Part shown: positions 44,610 through 53,897 of the stretch, piece by piece
How the letters are laid out: each line of letters starts with the position of its first letter
Position numbering within the stretch: the first letter of the stretch is position 1
From: an uncultured Verrucomicrobia subdivision 3 bacterium
Lineage (GTDB): Bacteria; Verrucomicrobiota; Verrucomicrobiae; Limisphaerales; UBA11358
Assembly: GCA_903921455.1 (NCBI GenBank)
Contig: CAIXPZ010000272.1
Coordinates: 1-55,873, forward strand
Length of the DNA stretch: 55,873 nt
Direction of reading: 5' to 3'
Made by a program: the position numbers and the translations under genes
Notes under the pieces: generated by a model
Seen by the model: only the letters and a program-made list of their open reading frames with translations
Told to the model about the DNA's origin: nothing
Database searches by the model: none

Positions 44610-44882
44610 CGATGATGGGGTCTCATCTTTTGTCTCTGGCTTATGGTCTGGCTCAAACAGCCCAGAAATTGGCGGCTTCTCCATCTGAGCCTGCGGTCCA
44701 AAAATGAGATACAAAACGAGACCGACCAAGTTTAAAGAGCAAAGAACGACAACCCAGCAAATCTTTGTAACGCCGTCCAAATCGGTGCGCTTCAAAAGAA
44801 ATATCAGTGCCGTGAGCCATAGAAGCAGAAAAAATATAGCCGCTACAATTCGCAAAGCACCAAGTTCAAATGAGAACTTCAT
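44604..44882 (-). CDS. PLDc_N-like membrane protein, cassette-borne
   Basis: 92 aa. Two helices (residues ~9-30, LRIVAAIFFLLLWLTALIFL, and ~40-61, ICWVVVLCSLNLVGLVLYLI) ending in the characteristic LYLIFGP, as in the PLDc_N/cardiolipin-synthase N-terminal membrane family; then a soluble acidic tail (PDHKPETKDETPSSA). No phospholipase catalytic domain is present. The TAA stop is provided by the GCCTAAC box. GTTAAGC (44892-44898, minus strand) lies 10 bp before its start. Confidence 0.65.
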   Translation of the reverse strand: MKFSFELGALRIVAAIFFLLLWLTALIFLLKRTDLDGVTKICWVVVLCSLNLVGLVLYLIFGPQAQMEKPPISGLFEPDHKPETKDETPSSA

Positions 44883-44897
44883 AGTTAATCGGCTTAA

Positions 44898-45010
44898 CTA
44901 GTTATTATTCTAAATTAATGGGTCCTAACCTGTCGGCTGGTTTCGACCTTATTCCCGCCCCTCCGCCGTGTCGAGTGTATTTTAAGCAGCCGTTCATCGC
45001 TGGCTGGTCG
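44898..45010 (-). repeat. Dispersed attC-like repeat R2, copy 3
   Basis: Reverse-complement copy of 1015-1130: it shares GCGATGAACGGCTGCTTAAA, CTCGACACGG, GGGAATAAGGTCGAAACCAG, CCGACAGGTTAGG and the leader CCCATTAATTTAGAATAATA. It ends with GTTAGGA (44923-44929) on the minus strand. Located upstream of the PLDc_N-like ORF, as copy 2 is upstream of the zinc-finger ORF. Confidence 0.7.
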
Positions 45011-45034
45011 GCACCCAAGCCCCCGTCTTGTTTC

Positions 45035-45211
45035 GTCCCAAAGGGACCACCCGACAATAGCCCGGCGTTTCAACGCCGGGTGTGCCGTCAGGAAATTCCT
45101 CGTCCCAGCGGGACGACTGAAAACCTCAGCCATCTCTCCGGGACTGGATGGTCGTGAGCCCGCACCCCGGTATTGAAATGCCGGGCTATTCTCACCGGTT
45201 CCTCCGGAACC
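45035..45211. repeat. Palindromic REP/MITE-like element with five hairpins
   Basis: Successive inverted repeats: GTCCC/GGGAC (45035-45047), CCCGGCGTT/AACGCCGGG (45061-45080), CGTCCC/GGGACG (45101-45115), CCCGGTATT/AATGCCGGG (45167-45185) and GGTTCC/GGAACC (45197-45211). An outer pair GACAATAGCCCGG and CCGGGCTATTCTC makes the whole element roughly symmetric. It carries no ORF. Such repeats are often mobilised in trans by small transposases; none is seen here. Confidence 0.6.
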
Positions 45212-45276
45212 ATTGTTTCGCCGCCAAATCTCCCAACCAACAGCGATGTTGCCTTTGGCACGCCGAGGCCATGCCC

Positions 45277-45363
45277 GCCGCCGCTGTTGAGCAATTCGCG
45301 CAGATAAAACCGGCCGAACTTCTCCGGCCCGATCTCCGCCTCATTGGGTAAACCGCGCGCCAT
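45277..45363 (-). pseudogene. Duplicated kinase N-terminal fragment (134-bp repeat, copy 2: 45277-45410)
   Basis: Reads MARGLPNEAEIGPEKFGRFY and on to NSGG, identical to the start of the kinase at 43187, then runs into unrelated DNA. The repeat continues upstream of the start codon to 45410. The fragment cannot encode a kinase. The copy nearer comF probably marks the original position of the kinase promoter region before the array-containing block was inserted, but the order of events is not certain. Confidence 0.85.
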
Positions 45364-45456
45364 GAAAAATCTGCAACACACGAACCGCCCCGCCGCGAAC
45401 AAAAGTTTTGCTACATTTTTATTTTCCACCAGAGACGTAATAAATAAATTCACCCC

Positions 45457-46182
45457 ATGGCCGGCCTGCTTACCGATGCCCTGAACCTGATGTATCCGCC
45501 CGTCTGCCAGCTGTGCCATGAGCAGCGCGCGGCGGCGTCCGACGGTTTCGTGTGCGGCGATTGCCAGTCGCGCGTCCGGTTCATCCGCCCGCCGTTCTGC
45601 GAACGCTGCGGCCTGCCGTTCCCCGGCGAAATCACCGCGCCGTTCACTTGCACGAATTGTCGCGAGCTGGAATTTCAGTTCACGTCCGCCCGCTCGGCGG
45701 TGGTGGCCCACGGCGTGGTCTTGGAGGCCATTCACCGTTTCAAATATTCCGGGGCGCTGTGGTTTGAGCCTTTTCTCGCGGACCTGCTCATCCGGGCGGC
45801 CGCGCCGGCGTTGCAGGCCGGGACCGCGTGGGACGGCCTGGTGCCGGTGCCGCTCCATCCGGTGAAACAGCGGGAACGCGGGTTCAATCAGGCGACGCGC
45901 CTCGCCCGGCGGCTCGCCCGCGCGGCGAACGTGCCGCTGCGGGCAAATCTCCTGCGCCGCGTGCAGGCCACGGCGACACAGACGTTGCTGTCGCGGCCGG
46001 AGCGGGCGGCGAACATGCGGCACGCCTTTGCGGGGCCGGCGGCCGGACGGCTGGCCGGGCAGCGCCTGGTGCTGGTGGACGACGTCTTCACGACGGGCGC
46101 GACGACGAATGCATGCGCGGCGGCCTTGCGGGCGGCGGGCGCGGCGGAGGTCGCTGTCTGGACAGTTGCGCGCGGACTGTGA
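45457..46182 (+). CDS. ComF-family phosphoribosyltransferase-like protein
   Basis: 241 aa. N-terminal zinc ribbon (CQLCHEQ, CGDC, CERCGLPF, CTNC), then the Type I PRTase-like domain with LVPVPLHPVKQRERGFNQA and the PRPP-binding loop VLVDDVFTTGATTNACAAAL. The family is related to the competence protein ComF; it is widespread in bacteria without known competence, and its exact role is unsettled. Followed 21 bp later by accD. Confidence 0.9.
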   Translation: MAGLLTDALNLMYPPVCQLCHEQRAAASDGFVCGDCQSRVRFIRPPFCERCGLPFPGEITAPFTCTNCRELEFQFTSARSAVVAHGVVLEAIHRFKYSGALWFEPFLADLLIRAAAPALQAGTAWDGLVPVPLHPVKQRERGFNQATRLARRLARAANVPLRANLLRRVQATATQTLLSRPERAANMRHAFAGPAAGRLAGQRLVLVDDVFTTGATTNACAAALRAAGAAEVAVWTVARGL

Positions 46183-46203
46183 ATTTCATACTATCAGGCG
46201 TTC

Positions 46204-47133
46204 ATGGATACCACTTCGTTCATCAAGAAGACTATCGGCGGTGTGACGCAGGTTGAGCCGGCGTTGACGCCGCACCCGGCGAACGCCGAGCAGGCGACGT
46301 TTGCCAAAAAGCCCAAGCTGGGCGAGAGCAAGTCCAAGAAACGGGAGATTCCCGAAGGTTTGTGGACGAAATGTCCGTCCTGCGCCGCGATGATTTTCGA
46401 CAAGGAGCTGGATGAGAATCTCCAGGTCTGCCCGAAGTGCCAGCATCATTTCCCCATCGCCTCGCGCGAGCGCATCCATTCCCTCGTGGAAACCTGCACG
46501 TTTGAGGAAATGGACGCGGAGATGACGAGCGTGGACGTGCTGAAGTTCGCCAGCTATAAGAGCAAGCTCGAACGCGACCGCAAGGCGACCATGCTCAAGG
46601 ACGCGGCCGTCACGGGCATCGGCAAGATCGGCGCGCACCAGGTTGCGCTCGGCGTGATGGATTTCCGGTTCATGGGCGGCTCGATGGGGGCGGTCGTGGG
46701 CGAGAAATTGACGCGGCTGATTGAGCGCGGCACGGAAGGTCGCTGGCCGGTGATCATCGTCTCCACCAGCGGCGGCGCGCGGATGCAGGAAGGGGTGTTC
46801 AGCCTGATGCAGATGGCGAAAACCGCCGCCGCGCTGGCGCGGCACGGGCAGCAGCGGTTGCCGTATATCAGCTTTCTGACGAACAACAGCTACGGCGGGG
46901 TGATGGCGAGCTACGCCGCGTTGGGCGATTTGAACCTCGCGGAGCCGGGGGCGATGATCGGGTTCGCCGGACCGCGCGTCATCAAGGACACGACGCACGC
47001 GGATTTGCCGCCGGGCTTCCAGACGGCGGAATTTCTGCTCGACCACGGGCTCATCGACGCCATCGTGCCGCGCAAAGGCGCGAAGGATCAGCTCATCAAA
47101 TATCTCGACTACTTCGCCGGCGGCCATAAATAG
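46204..47133 (+). CDS. accD: Acetyl-CoA carboxylase carboxyltransferase subunit beta
   Basis: 309 aa. Zinc finger CPSCAAMIFDKELDENLQVC plus CPKC (residues ~58-83), followed by the carboxyltransferase core: ATMLKDAAVTGIGKIGAHQV, FRFMGGSMGAVVGEKLTRLI, STSGGARMQEGVFSLMQMAK, SFLTNNSYGGVMASYAALGD, EPGAMIGFAGPRVIKDT. It transfers CO2 from carboxybiotin to acetyl-CoA to give malonyl-CoA for fatty acids. The alpha subunit is not in this window. Confidence 0.96.
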   Translation: MDTTSFIKKTIGGVTQVEPALTPHPANAEQATFAKKPKLGESKSKKREIPEGLWTKCPSCAAMIFDKELDENLQVCPKCQHHFPIASRERIHSLVETCTFEEMDAEMTSVDVLKFASYKSKLERDRKATMLKDAAVTGIGKIGAHQVALGVMDFRFMGGSMGAVVGEKLTRLIERGTEGRWPVIIVSTSGGARMQEGVFSLMQMAKTAAALARHGQQRLPYISFLTNNSYGGVMASYAALGDLNLAEPGAMIGFAGPRVIKDTTHADLPPGFQTAEFLLDHGLIDAIVPRKGAKDQLIKYLDYFAGGHK

Positions 47134-47244
47134 CCTTCCGCCCCGGCCCGCCCGGTCCCCCGCCCCATTTGCATATCGCCGCATGACGGCGATTGACATG
47201 GCGCGCTTATTTTCGGAAATTCTGCCACTAATTTCACCAACCAC

Positions 47245-49218
47245 ATGAGCGATCCAGCCATTTCCACGGAATCCCTGCAACAAGTCGGCCGCACGTTCCC
47301 GCCCTCCGCGGCGGTCATTCAGCGCGCGCACCTGAACGCCGCGCAATTCGACGCGCTCTATCAGCGCTCGATCCGCGAGCCGGAAGCCTTCTGGCTGGAA
47401 CAGGCCGCCACGCTCGACTGGTTCAAGCGACCGACCGTCGCGGGCCGGCACAACTGGGACACCGCCGCGCGCAAGATCGAGCACACGTTTTTCGCCGACG
47501 GCCAGCTGAACGTCACCGTCAACTGCCTCGATCGCCATCTCCAGACGCGCGGCCGGCAGACCGCCATCATCTGGCAGGGCGAGCCGGAGGACGACGTCAA
47601 GCACATCACCTACGCGGAACTGCACGCGGAGGTTTGCAAATTTGCCAACGTCCTGAAATCCCTCGGCATCAAAAAGGGCGACCGCGTGGCGATCTACATG
47701 CCGATGATCCCCGAAGCCGCCGTCGCGATGCTCGGCTGCGCGCGCATCGGGGCGATCCATTCGGTGGTGTTCGGCGGGTTCAGCTCCGATTCGCTCGCCG
47801 GGCGCATCAATGATTCCGAATGCAAGCTGCTCATCACGGCGAACGTCTCCCTGCGCGCCGGCAAGCATCTTCCGCTCAAGGAACTGGCCGACGCCGCGCT
47901 CAAACACACGCCCAGCATCGAGCACGTCATCGTCGTGCAGCGCAACGCCGAGCCGTGCCACGTCGTTCCGGTCCGCGACAAGTGGTATCACGAACTGATG
48001 GCGAAGGCTTCGGCGGATTGTCCGGCGGAAAAACTGAACGCGGAGGATTATCTCTTCATCCTTTACACGTCCGGCTCCACGGGCAAGCCCAAGGGCGTCG
48101 TGCACAGCACGGCCGGGTATCTCCTCTGGAGCGCGCTGACGCACAAATACGTGTTCGATATCCACGAGGGCGACGTTTATTTCTGCACGGCGGACATCGG
48201 CTGGGTCACCGGCCACAGCTATGTCGTCTACGGCCCGCTTTGCAACGGCGGCACCACGCTCATGTTCGAAGGCGTGCCGACGTATCCGGATGCCGGCCGC
48301 TTCTGGAAGATCGTCGAGAAGTTCAAGGTCACCTCCTTCTATACCGCGCCCACCGCCATCCGCGCGCTCATCCGCCTCGGCGATGAATGGCCGGCCAAAT
48401 ATGATCTAAGTTCGCTCCGCGTGCTCGGCTCCGTCGGCGAGCCCATCAATCCGGAAGCGTGGATGTGGTATTACAAACACATCGGCGGCAGTCATTGCCC
48501 CATTGTGGACACCTGGTGGCAGACCGAGACCGGCGGGCATCTCATCACGCCCCTGCCCGGCGTCAACACCTTGAAACCCGGCAGCGCCAGCCGCGCCTTC
48601 TTCGGCGTCGAGCCGGTGGTTTTGCGCGACGACAGCAGCGAATGCAAACCCAACGAGGGCGGCAAACTCTGCATCAAGAAACCGTGGCCCGGCATCATGC
48701 GCACGACGTGGGGCGACCATCTGCGGTTCGTGAACACCTATTTCTCGACCTACAAAGACATGTATTTCACCGGCGACGGCTGCCGCGTGGACAGCGACGG
48801 GGATTATTGGCTGCTCGGCCGCGTGGATGACGTCGTGAATGTCTCCGGCCATCGCATCGGCACCGCCGAAGTGGAGAGCGCGCTCGTGAGCCATCCGAAA
48901 GTGGCCGAGGCCGCCGTCGCGCCCATGCCGCACGACATCAAAGGCCAGGCGCTGTATGCGTTCGTGACCCTGAAGGACGGCATCGCCGAAAGCGAGGAAT
49001 TGAAGAAGGACATCGCCGCGCATGTCCGCAAGGAAATCGGGGCGATTGCCGTGCCGGATAAAATCCAGTTCGCCCCCGGCCTGCCCAAAACCCGTTCCGG
49101 AAAGATCATGCGCCGCATCCTGCGCAAGATCGCCGAGAACCAGACCGACCAGATCGGCGACACCTCCACCCTCGCCGACCCCGGAGTGGTGGACTCCCTC
49201 GTCAAAGGGAAGCAATAG
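47245..49218 (+). CDS. acsA: Acetyl-coenzyme A synthetase
   Basis: 657 aa, normal length. ANL-superfamily adenylating enzyme: [20 protein letters not shown] (P-loop), [70 protein letters not shown], and [11 protein letters not shown] with the lysine that is commonly acetylated. Converts acetate, ATP and CoA to acetyl-CoA. Near accD, so acetate assimilation and fatty-acid synthesis genes are adjacent. Confidence 0.97.
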   Translation: MSDPAISTESLQQVGRTFPPSAAVIQRAHLNAAQFDALYQRSIREPEAFWLEQAATLDWFKRPTVAGRHNWDTAARKIEHTFFADGQLNVTVNCLDRHLQTRGRQTAIIWQGEPEDDVKHITYAELHAEVCKFANVLKSLGIKKGDRVAIYMPMIPEAAVAMLGCARIGAIHSVVFGGFSSDSLAGRINDSECKLLITANVSLRAGKHLPLKELADAALKHTPSIEHVIVVQRNAEPCHVVPVRDKWYHELMAKASADCPAEKLNAEDYLFILYTSGSTGKPKGVVHSTAGYLLWSALTHKYVFDIHEGDVYFCTADIGWVTGHSYVVYGPLCNGGTTLMFEGVPTYPDAGRFWKIVEKFKVTSFYTAPTAIRALIRLGDEWPAKYDLSSLRVLGSVGEPINPEAWMWYYKHIGGSHCPIVDTWWQTETGGHLITPLPGVNTLKPGSASRAFFGVEPVVLRDDSSECKPNEGGKLCIKKPWPGIMRTTWGDHLRFVNTYFSTYKDMYFTGDGCRVDSDGDYWLLGRVDDVVNVSGHRIGTAEVESALVSHPKVAEAAVAPMPHDIKGQALYAFVTLKDGIAESEELKKDIAAHVRKEIGAIAVPDKIQFAPGLPKTRSGKIMRRILRKIAENQTDQIGDTSTLADPGVVDSLVKGKQ

Positions 49219-49331
49219 GCCCAGCCGGAAGGAACCCCAGGCAACTCAGCAGCGAGCGCAAACACGACCGCCAGAACGCGCGCGAGTTGTTGATTGCTTT
49301 GGTTTGCTCTGGTTAAATTCACCCGACGTAA

Positions 49332-50156
49332 ATGAGCGATAAAAATCCATTTGCCGGGCCAGCGCCCCAGGCCCGACGCGACCGGGATATTTCCCGTTGG
49401 GGCTGGATCATTGCCGGCATCCTGGCCGTGCTGCTCATCGCGGCCTTGCTGCTCTGGACCACCGCCGTCGGCAAGGCGCGCGGACTGGAATCGCTCCGCT
49501 CCAAGCTCAATGATGCCAACGCCAGCCTGGCGAGCGCATTGGCTGATCATCAGAAGGACAAAGACCAGATCACGGCCTTGCAATCGCAGGTGGCCGATTT
49601 GGAAAAGGAAAAGCAGGATGCCGCCCAGATGGCGAAAGGTCTGGAAGCGGAGATGCGCGCCGGCCTCGAATCCAAGGACGTCACCATCTCGAAACTGCAA
49701 GGCAAGCTGACCGTGAACATCCTCGACCGCGTGCTGTTTGATTCGGGCGAGGCGGTCCTGAAACCCGCCGGCGAATCGGTGATGCAGAAGATTGCCGCCA
49801 TTCTCATTCAGCATCCCGCGCTTAAGATTCATGTCATCGGCCACACCGACAACGTGCCCATGCGCAACCGGTTCGCCAGCAACTGGGAATTATCCACGGC
49901 GCGCGCCTTGGCTGCCGTGCATTTTCTCACCGAAAAAGCCGCCGTGGATCCGCATCGGGTCGGCGCGGTCGGCTACGGCGAATACCGCCCCATCGCGGAT
50001 AACGCAACCGCCGAAGGCCGCGCCAAGAACCGGCGCATCGCCATCACGATCCTGCCGGATGAGCTCGCGGCGGCGGACGTCGTGTCCCCGGTGAAACCCA
50101 TCGCTCCGGATTCCCCGCCGGTGATGTCCGAGACAAACGAACCCGCCCCCCAATAG
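49332..50156 (+). CDS. OmpA-family peptidoglycan-binding protein with N-terminal membrane anchor
   Basis: 274 aa. Cytoplasmic Pro-rich start, membrane helix ~residues 23-46 (WGWIIAGILAVLLIAALLLW), coiled coil ~50-115 (LESLRSKLNDANASLASALA and on), then an OmpA/MotB domain: LTVNILDRVLFDSGEAVL, IHVIGHTDNVPMRNRFASNW, STARALAAVHFLTE, GYGEYRPIADNATAEGRAKN, RRIAITILP. The architecture resembles MotB-like anchors, but no motor genes are near; a cell-envelope structural role is more likely. Confidence 0.85.
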   Translation: MSDKNPFAGPAPQARRDRDISRWGWIIAGILAVLLIAALLLWTTAVGKARGLESLRSKLNDANASLASALADHQKDKDQITALQSQVADLEKEKQDAAQMAKGLEAEMRAGLESKDVTISKLQGKLTVNILDRVLFDSGEAVLKPAGESVMQKIAAILIQHPALKIHVIGHTDNVPMRNRFASNWELSTARALAAVHFLTEKAAVDPHRVGAVGYGEYRPIADNATAEGRAKNRRIAITILPDELAAADVVSPVKPIAPDSPPVMSETNEPAPQ

Positions 50157-50177
50157 CGCGCTCAACCGATTTCGACC

Positions 50178-50567
50178 ATGGCTGCTTCCAAACGCATTTC
50201 CATCGACGGTGGACCGGGTTTAACTCAATCGCCCTTTGCCGGGCTCTCCAGCGACGGTCTGCCGCCCGCGCCTGAAACGTTGCCAGCAAATATCGCGCTG
50301 CCGCCCAAGCCGGCGAAGAAGCATCGCGGGCGGGTGGACATTCTCCGGGTCAAAGCCGGGCGCGGCGGCAAGACGGTGACGGTGGTCAAAAACTTCGTGG
50401 GCATCGGTCTGCCTGAAAAGGAGCAACTGGCTAAAGCGATGCAGCGCGCCTGCGGCACCGGTGGCACGGTGAAGAACGGACAGATCGAGATTCAGGGGGA
50501 CAAGCGCACGGAGGTCGCGCGCATTCTGACCGAGGCCAACTTTCAGCCGGTGTTTGCCGGCGGTTGA
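50178..50567 (+). CDS. SUI1/eIF1-like (YciH-type) translation factor
   Basis: 129 aa. N-terminal Pro/Ala-rich region, then the SUI1 core GRGGKTVTVVKNFVGIGLPE, EQLAKAMQRACGTGGTVKNG, QIEIQGDKRTEVARILTEA. Bacterial homologues can influence start-codon fidelity, but their role is minor in E. coli. The gene follows the OmpA-like gene after 21 bp; a tRNA-Ser lies downstream on the other strand. Confidence 0.9.
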   Translation: MAASKRISIDGGPGLTQSPFAGLSSDGLPPAPETLPANIALPPKPAKKHRGRVDILRVKAGRGGKTVTVVKNFVGIGLPEKEQLAKAMQRACGTGGTVKNGQIEIQGDKRTEVARILTEANFQPVFAGG

Positions 50568-50748
50568 CATTTCATGTCGGGAAACGCGGCCCAGCCACCC
50601 GATCCATGAAAAAGAACCCGAACCCGCCTTCTCGTTTCGCTCCCCCCCGAACTCATCGGTCATCGCGGTTGGGATCACAAGGTTTAGCTCCGGGCGCGCC
50701 GGCTGCCGGCCGCGCATGTTTTACCGGGGTTTTGCCCTTCAAAAATCA

Positions 50749-50784
50749 GAAACCCCGCTAAAACCTTGGTTCTAGCGGGGTTTC
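50749..50784 (-). terminator. Intrinsic terminator downstream of tRNA-Ser
   Basis: 12-bp perfect stem GAAACCCCGCTA / TAGCGGGGTTTC with a 12-nt loop, just past the tRNA 3' end on the minus strand, followed on that strand by TGATTTTTG. Likely ends the tRNA transcript. Confidence 0.8.
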
Positions 50785-50790
50785 TAAATC

Positions 50791-50879
<89 letters not shown>

Positions 50880-50980
50880 ACGCGGACGCATACTCTGAAC
50901 GAGCCCGCTGGCTTTTTCAATGTAAAATTCCCGCCCAAATCCTGCTCGACGCCCCCGCCCTTCGCGGCTAATTTGCCGCC

Positions 50981-52222
50981 ATGTCAAAGGATTCACCGGT
51001 GCCGCCAAACAAGATTAACCTGCGGCGCCCCGACATCATGGAGGCGGTGCAGGCCCAAGTGCTGTCCCATTACCGCAGCGAAATCGTCGAAAGCATCCGC
51101 GCCAACGGCGGCGTGCTCTCCGCCGATGGCCTCACCGTCAAGCTGGCGAAGGAATTCGGCTTTTGCTACGGCGTCGAACGCGCCATCGATCTCGCCTATG
51201 CCGCCAAAAAACATTTTTCCGACGTGTCGCCAAACACCCCGATTTATCTGCTCGGCGAAATCATCCACAACCCGGAGGTGAACGACCAGATCCGGAACAT
51301 GGGCATCCAGATCATTTCGCCCAAGCCGACTGACGATGAATTGTCGCAGCTGAATTCCGGTGACGCCGTCATCATTCCCGCCTTCGGCACCGAAGTCAGC
51401 ACGCGCAAAAAAATTGAGGCAATAGTCGGTCGTGATAACATTGTGGACACGACCTGCGGCGACGTGATGAGCGTCTGGAAGCGCGTCCGCCAATACTCCA
51501 AGGAGCACGTCACCAGCATCATCCACGGCAAGGCCAAGCACGAGGAGACCAAGGCCACCACCTCGCAGGCCCGCGCCTATGGCAGCGGCCATTATCTCGT
51601 CGTCTACAATCTCGCGGAGACGGACTACGTTTGTGATTACATCCTCCACGGCGGCGACAAGGAGGACTTCCTGAAGAAATTCGAGGGCGCCTATTCCGCC
51701 GGCTTCGATCCCGATTTGCATCTGCAGGCCGTCGGCGTCGCCAACCAGACCACCATGCTGCGCGGCGAGACCGAGGAAGTGCAGCGCCGGTTCAAGGCCG
51801 TCATGGAAAAGAAATACGGCCCCGACAGCATCGGCAGCCATTTCCGTTTCTTCGACACCATTTGCGGCGCCACGCAGGACCGCCAGGACGCCCTGGAAAA
51901 GATGCTGCTCACCCCGCCCAATCTGCTCATCGTCATCGGCGGCTATAATTCCTCCAACACCTCCCATCTCGCGGAAATGGGCGAATCCAAGCTGCCCACC
52001 TACTTCATCAAGAACGCCGCCATGATGGAATCCGCCGCGCGCATCCGCCATTACAACCAGCACAAAAAGGAGGAGGTCGTCACGCAGGACTGGCTGCCCA
52101 GCGGCACGCTCACCGTCGGCATCACCGCCGGCGCGAGCTGCCCCAACAACTTGATCGAAGACACCATCCGCCGCCTCTTTGAATTGCGCGGCATCTCCGT
52201 CCAGGAACTCTTAAAAAAATAA
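50981..52222 (+). CDS. ispH: 4-hydroxy-3-methylbut-2-enyl diphosphate reductase
   Basis: 413 aa, the longer form typical of cyanobacteria, plants and Bacteroidetes-like lineages rather than the ~310-aa E. coli type. The three cluster Cys are in EFGFCYGVERAIDLAY, DTTCGDVMSVWKRVRQ and FFDTICGATQDRQDALEKML. Catalyses the last step of the MEP isoprenoid pathway, giving IPP and DMAPP. A 12-bp gap separates it from dgt. Confidence 0.95.
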   Translation: MSKDSPVPPNKINLRRPDIMEAVQAQVLSHYRSEIVESIRANGGVLSADGLTVKLAKEFGFCYGVERAIDLAYAAKKHFSDVSPNTPIYLLGEIIHNPEVNDQIRNMGIQIISPKPTDDELSQLNSGDAVIIPAFGTEVSTRKKIEAIVGRDNIVDTTCGDVMSVWKRVRQYSKEHVTSIIHGKAKHEETKATTSQARAYGSGHYLVVYNLAETDYVCDYILHGGDKEDFLKKFEGAYSAGFDPDLHLQAVGVANQTTMLRGETEEVQRRFKAVMEKKYGPDSIGSHFRFFDTICGATQDRQDALEKMLLTPPNLLIVIGGYNSSNTSHLAEMGESKLPTYFIKNAAMMESAARIRHYNQHKKEEVVTQDWLPSGTLTVGITAGASCPNNLIEDTIRRLFELRGISVQELLKK

Positions 52223-52234
52223 CTCCCCGCCCCT

Positions 52235-53392
52235 ATGCCGCGCACCCGTCTCGAACTCGAAAACTTTGAACGCCAGTTTCTCGCCCCCTACGCCCAGCTC
52301 AGCGGCGAAACCCGCGGGCGGCAGCACAAGGAAGCGCCCCCCGTCTGGCGCACCCAATATCAGCGCGACCGCGACCGCGTCATCCATTCCCGCGCCTTCC
52401 GCCGCCTGGAATACAAGACCCAGGTCTTTCTCAACGGCTCCGGCGACCATCTCCGCACCCGCCTGACCCACACCATCGAAGTCGCCGCCATTTCGCGCAA
52501 CCTCTCCAGCGCCCTCCGCCTCAACACCGACCTCGCCGAAACCATCGCCCTCGCCCACGACCTCGGCCATTCCCCGTTCGGCCACAAAGGCGAAACCATC
52601 CTCGCCCGCCTCATGAAAGGCCACGGCGGCTTTGAGCACAATCTCCACAGCCTCCGCATCGTCGAGGAACTGGAGGAAAAATATCCCGGCTTCTCCGGCC
52701 TGAACCTCTCCTGGGAAGTCCTTGAAGGCCTCGCCAAACACCAGACCGCCTACGACCATCCCGAACGGCGCAAAGGTTTCGACGCCAAGAACTCCTCCCT
52801 CGAGGCGCAGATCGCCAACCTCGCGGATGAAATCACCTATTACAGCCACGACCTCGACGACGGCCTCGACTCCGGCCTGCTCTCCGAAAGTCATCTGGCC
52901 AAAAACGTCCGCGTCTGGGCGCAAGCCGCGCGCGCCGTGAAGAAAGCCCACGGCCCCCTGCCCGACGAATGCCGCCGCTACTTCACCATCCGCACCATCA
53001 TCGACCTCCAGATCCATGACGTGGTGGACACCAGCGAGCGCCTCATCCAGAAAGCCGGCGTCCAATCCGCCGACGACGTCCGCCGTTTCCCCAAGGCCCT
53101 CATCCAATACAGCCCCGAGCGGCGCGACCTCAATCTGGAACTGCGCAATTACCTCTACAAAAACCTCTACTACAATCCCGTCGTCCACCAGCCCAACCTG
53201 CGCGCCGTGAAGATGCTGGAACAGCTCTTCAAATACTACCTCGCCCACCCCAAGGAAATCGGCGACAGCTCCAAGCGCCGCCTCAAACAGATCGGCCTGC
53301 ACCGCGCCGTGTGCGATTACCTCGCCGGCATGACCGACCGCTACGTCATGCTGGAATGCGAACGCCTGTTCGGCGAAAGCTTCGAACTCTGA
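52235..53392 (+). CDS. dgt: Deoxyguanosinetriphosphate triphosphohydrolase (dGTPase)
   Basis: 385 aa, HD-domain phosphohydrolase. RDRDRVIHSRAFRRLEYKTQ and VFLNGSGDHLRTRLTHTIEV, then the metal-binding HD motif LAHDLGHSPFGHKGE, then GFEHNLHSLRIVEELEEKYP and DEITYYSHDLDDGLDSGLLS. Removes tripolyphosphate from dGTP, influencing dNTP pools. Its 3' end abuts the third cassette-like array, which lies on the minus strand. Confidence 0.92.
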   Translation: MPRTRLELENFERQFLAPYAQLSGETRGRQHKEAPPVWRTQYQRDRDRVIHSRAFRRLEYKTQVFLNGSGDHLRTRLTHTIEVAAISRNLSSALRLNTDLAETIALAHDLGHSPFGHKGETILARLMKGHGGFEHNLHSLRIVEELEEKYPGFSGLNLSWEVLEGLAKHQTAYDHPERRKGFDAKNSSLEAQIANLADEITYYSHDLDDGLDSGLLSESHLAKNVRVWAQAARAVKKAHGPLPDECRRYFTIRTIIDLQIHDVVDTSERLIQKAGVQSADDVRRFPKALIQYSPERRDLNLELRNYLYKNLYYNPVVHQPNLRAVKMLEQLFKYYLAHPKEIGDSSKRRLKQIGLHRAVCDYLAGMTDRYVMLECERLFGESFEL

Positions 53393-53522
53393 TTCGCCCG
53401 CCGCCCCCGCACCGGGTTGGGGACTGATCCGTTCATGGTTAAGCCTGGGCTTTAACACCCCCAAGCAGTCTGATCACCCCCGTTTGGTCGCACCAAGGTG
53501 GAACCAAACGACGGCAGGCGGC

Positions 53523-53825
53523 TCACGGCCGCTGATACACTTTCGCCGGCAAGGCGTCGCGGAACGGCTTGTCGAGTTCGGCCAGCGTCACATAAGCAAT
53601 CTGCTCCGACCACTGCTTCGAGTCAGTGAACGACATGCTGCGGATGCGCAGATAAGCGCGCCCGTCTGACTGGCCGAGATACTCGGTGTCCATCATCGTC
53701 TGCATATGACCCAGCTTGAATTGGGACTCAAACTCCCGCACCGAAATGTGAGACGGCTCCGTGCTTCTGGACGCGCATCCAACCATCCAGCTCGCCGCAA
53801 TGATGGGAATGAAGGTGAATCTCAT
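53523..53825 (-). CDS. Putative lipoprotein, cassette-borne
   Basis: 100 aa from ATG 53825 (MRFTFIPIIAASWMVGCAS), lipobox-like WMVGC at residues 13-17. The mature part is hydrophilic, with a run EFESQFKLGHMQTMMDTEYL and a C-terminal basic end (PAKVYQRP). No domain known. The frame extending further upstream is attC-like DNA. Last ORF, in reading order, of the third array. Confidence 0.6.
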   Translation of the reverse strand: MRFTFIPIIAASWMVGCASRSTEPSHISVREFESQFKLGHMQTMMDTEYLGQSDGRAYLRIRSMSFTDSKQWSEQIAYVTLAELDKPFRDALPAKVYQRP

Positions 53826-53894
53826 AATGATCAAGCGGCCTTGGCCGACGGCCACCGTCTGCCCTCAGACATTGGCTCCGGTGAATGGTTAGAT
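53826..53894 (-). other. attC-like recombination site, truncated form
   Basis: Minus-strand left box ATCTAAC (53888-53894) with CATTCACCGGAGCCAATG; the right end (GGCCGTCGGCCAAGGCCG) is near 53835 and no clear right GTTRRRY box is seen. About 69 bp. Probably decayed, but it shares the conserved left arm with the others. Confidence 0.5.
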
Positions 53895-53897
53895 CTC

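Noticed and set aside
44450..44701. 83-codon minus-strand ORF with NHSPEPKPDG
   Set aside because: Most of it is the translation of the attC-like site at 44470-44609 and of the neighbouring ORF in another frame.
45088..46023. 311-codon minus-strand ORF antisense to comF
   Set aside because: It joins comF antisense sequence, the duplicated kinase start and the palindromic repeat; only the kinase fragment is meaningful and is listed separately.
53400..53480. attC-like boxes GTTAAGCC / GGCTTTAAC after dgt
   Set aside because: The two boxes are only 2 bp apart and form a simple palindrome; the length and arms do not fit attC.
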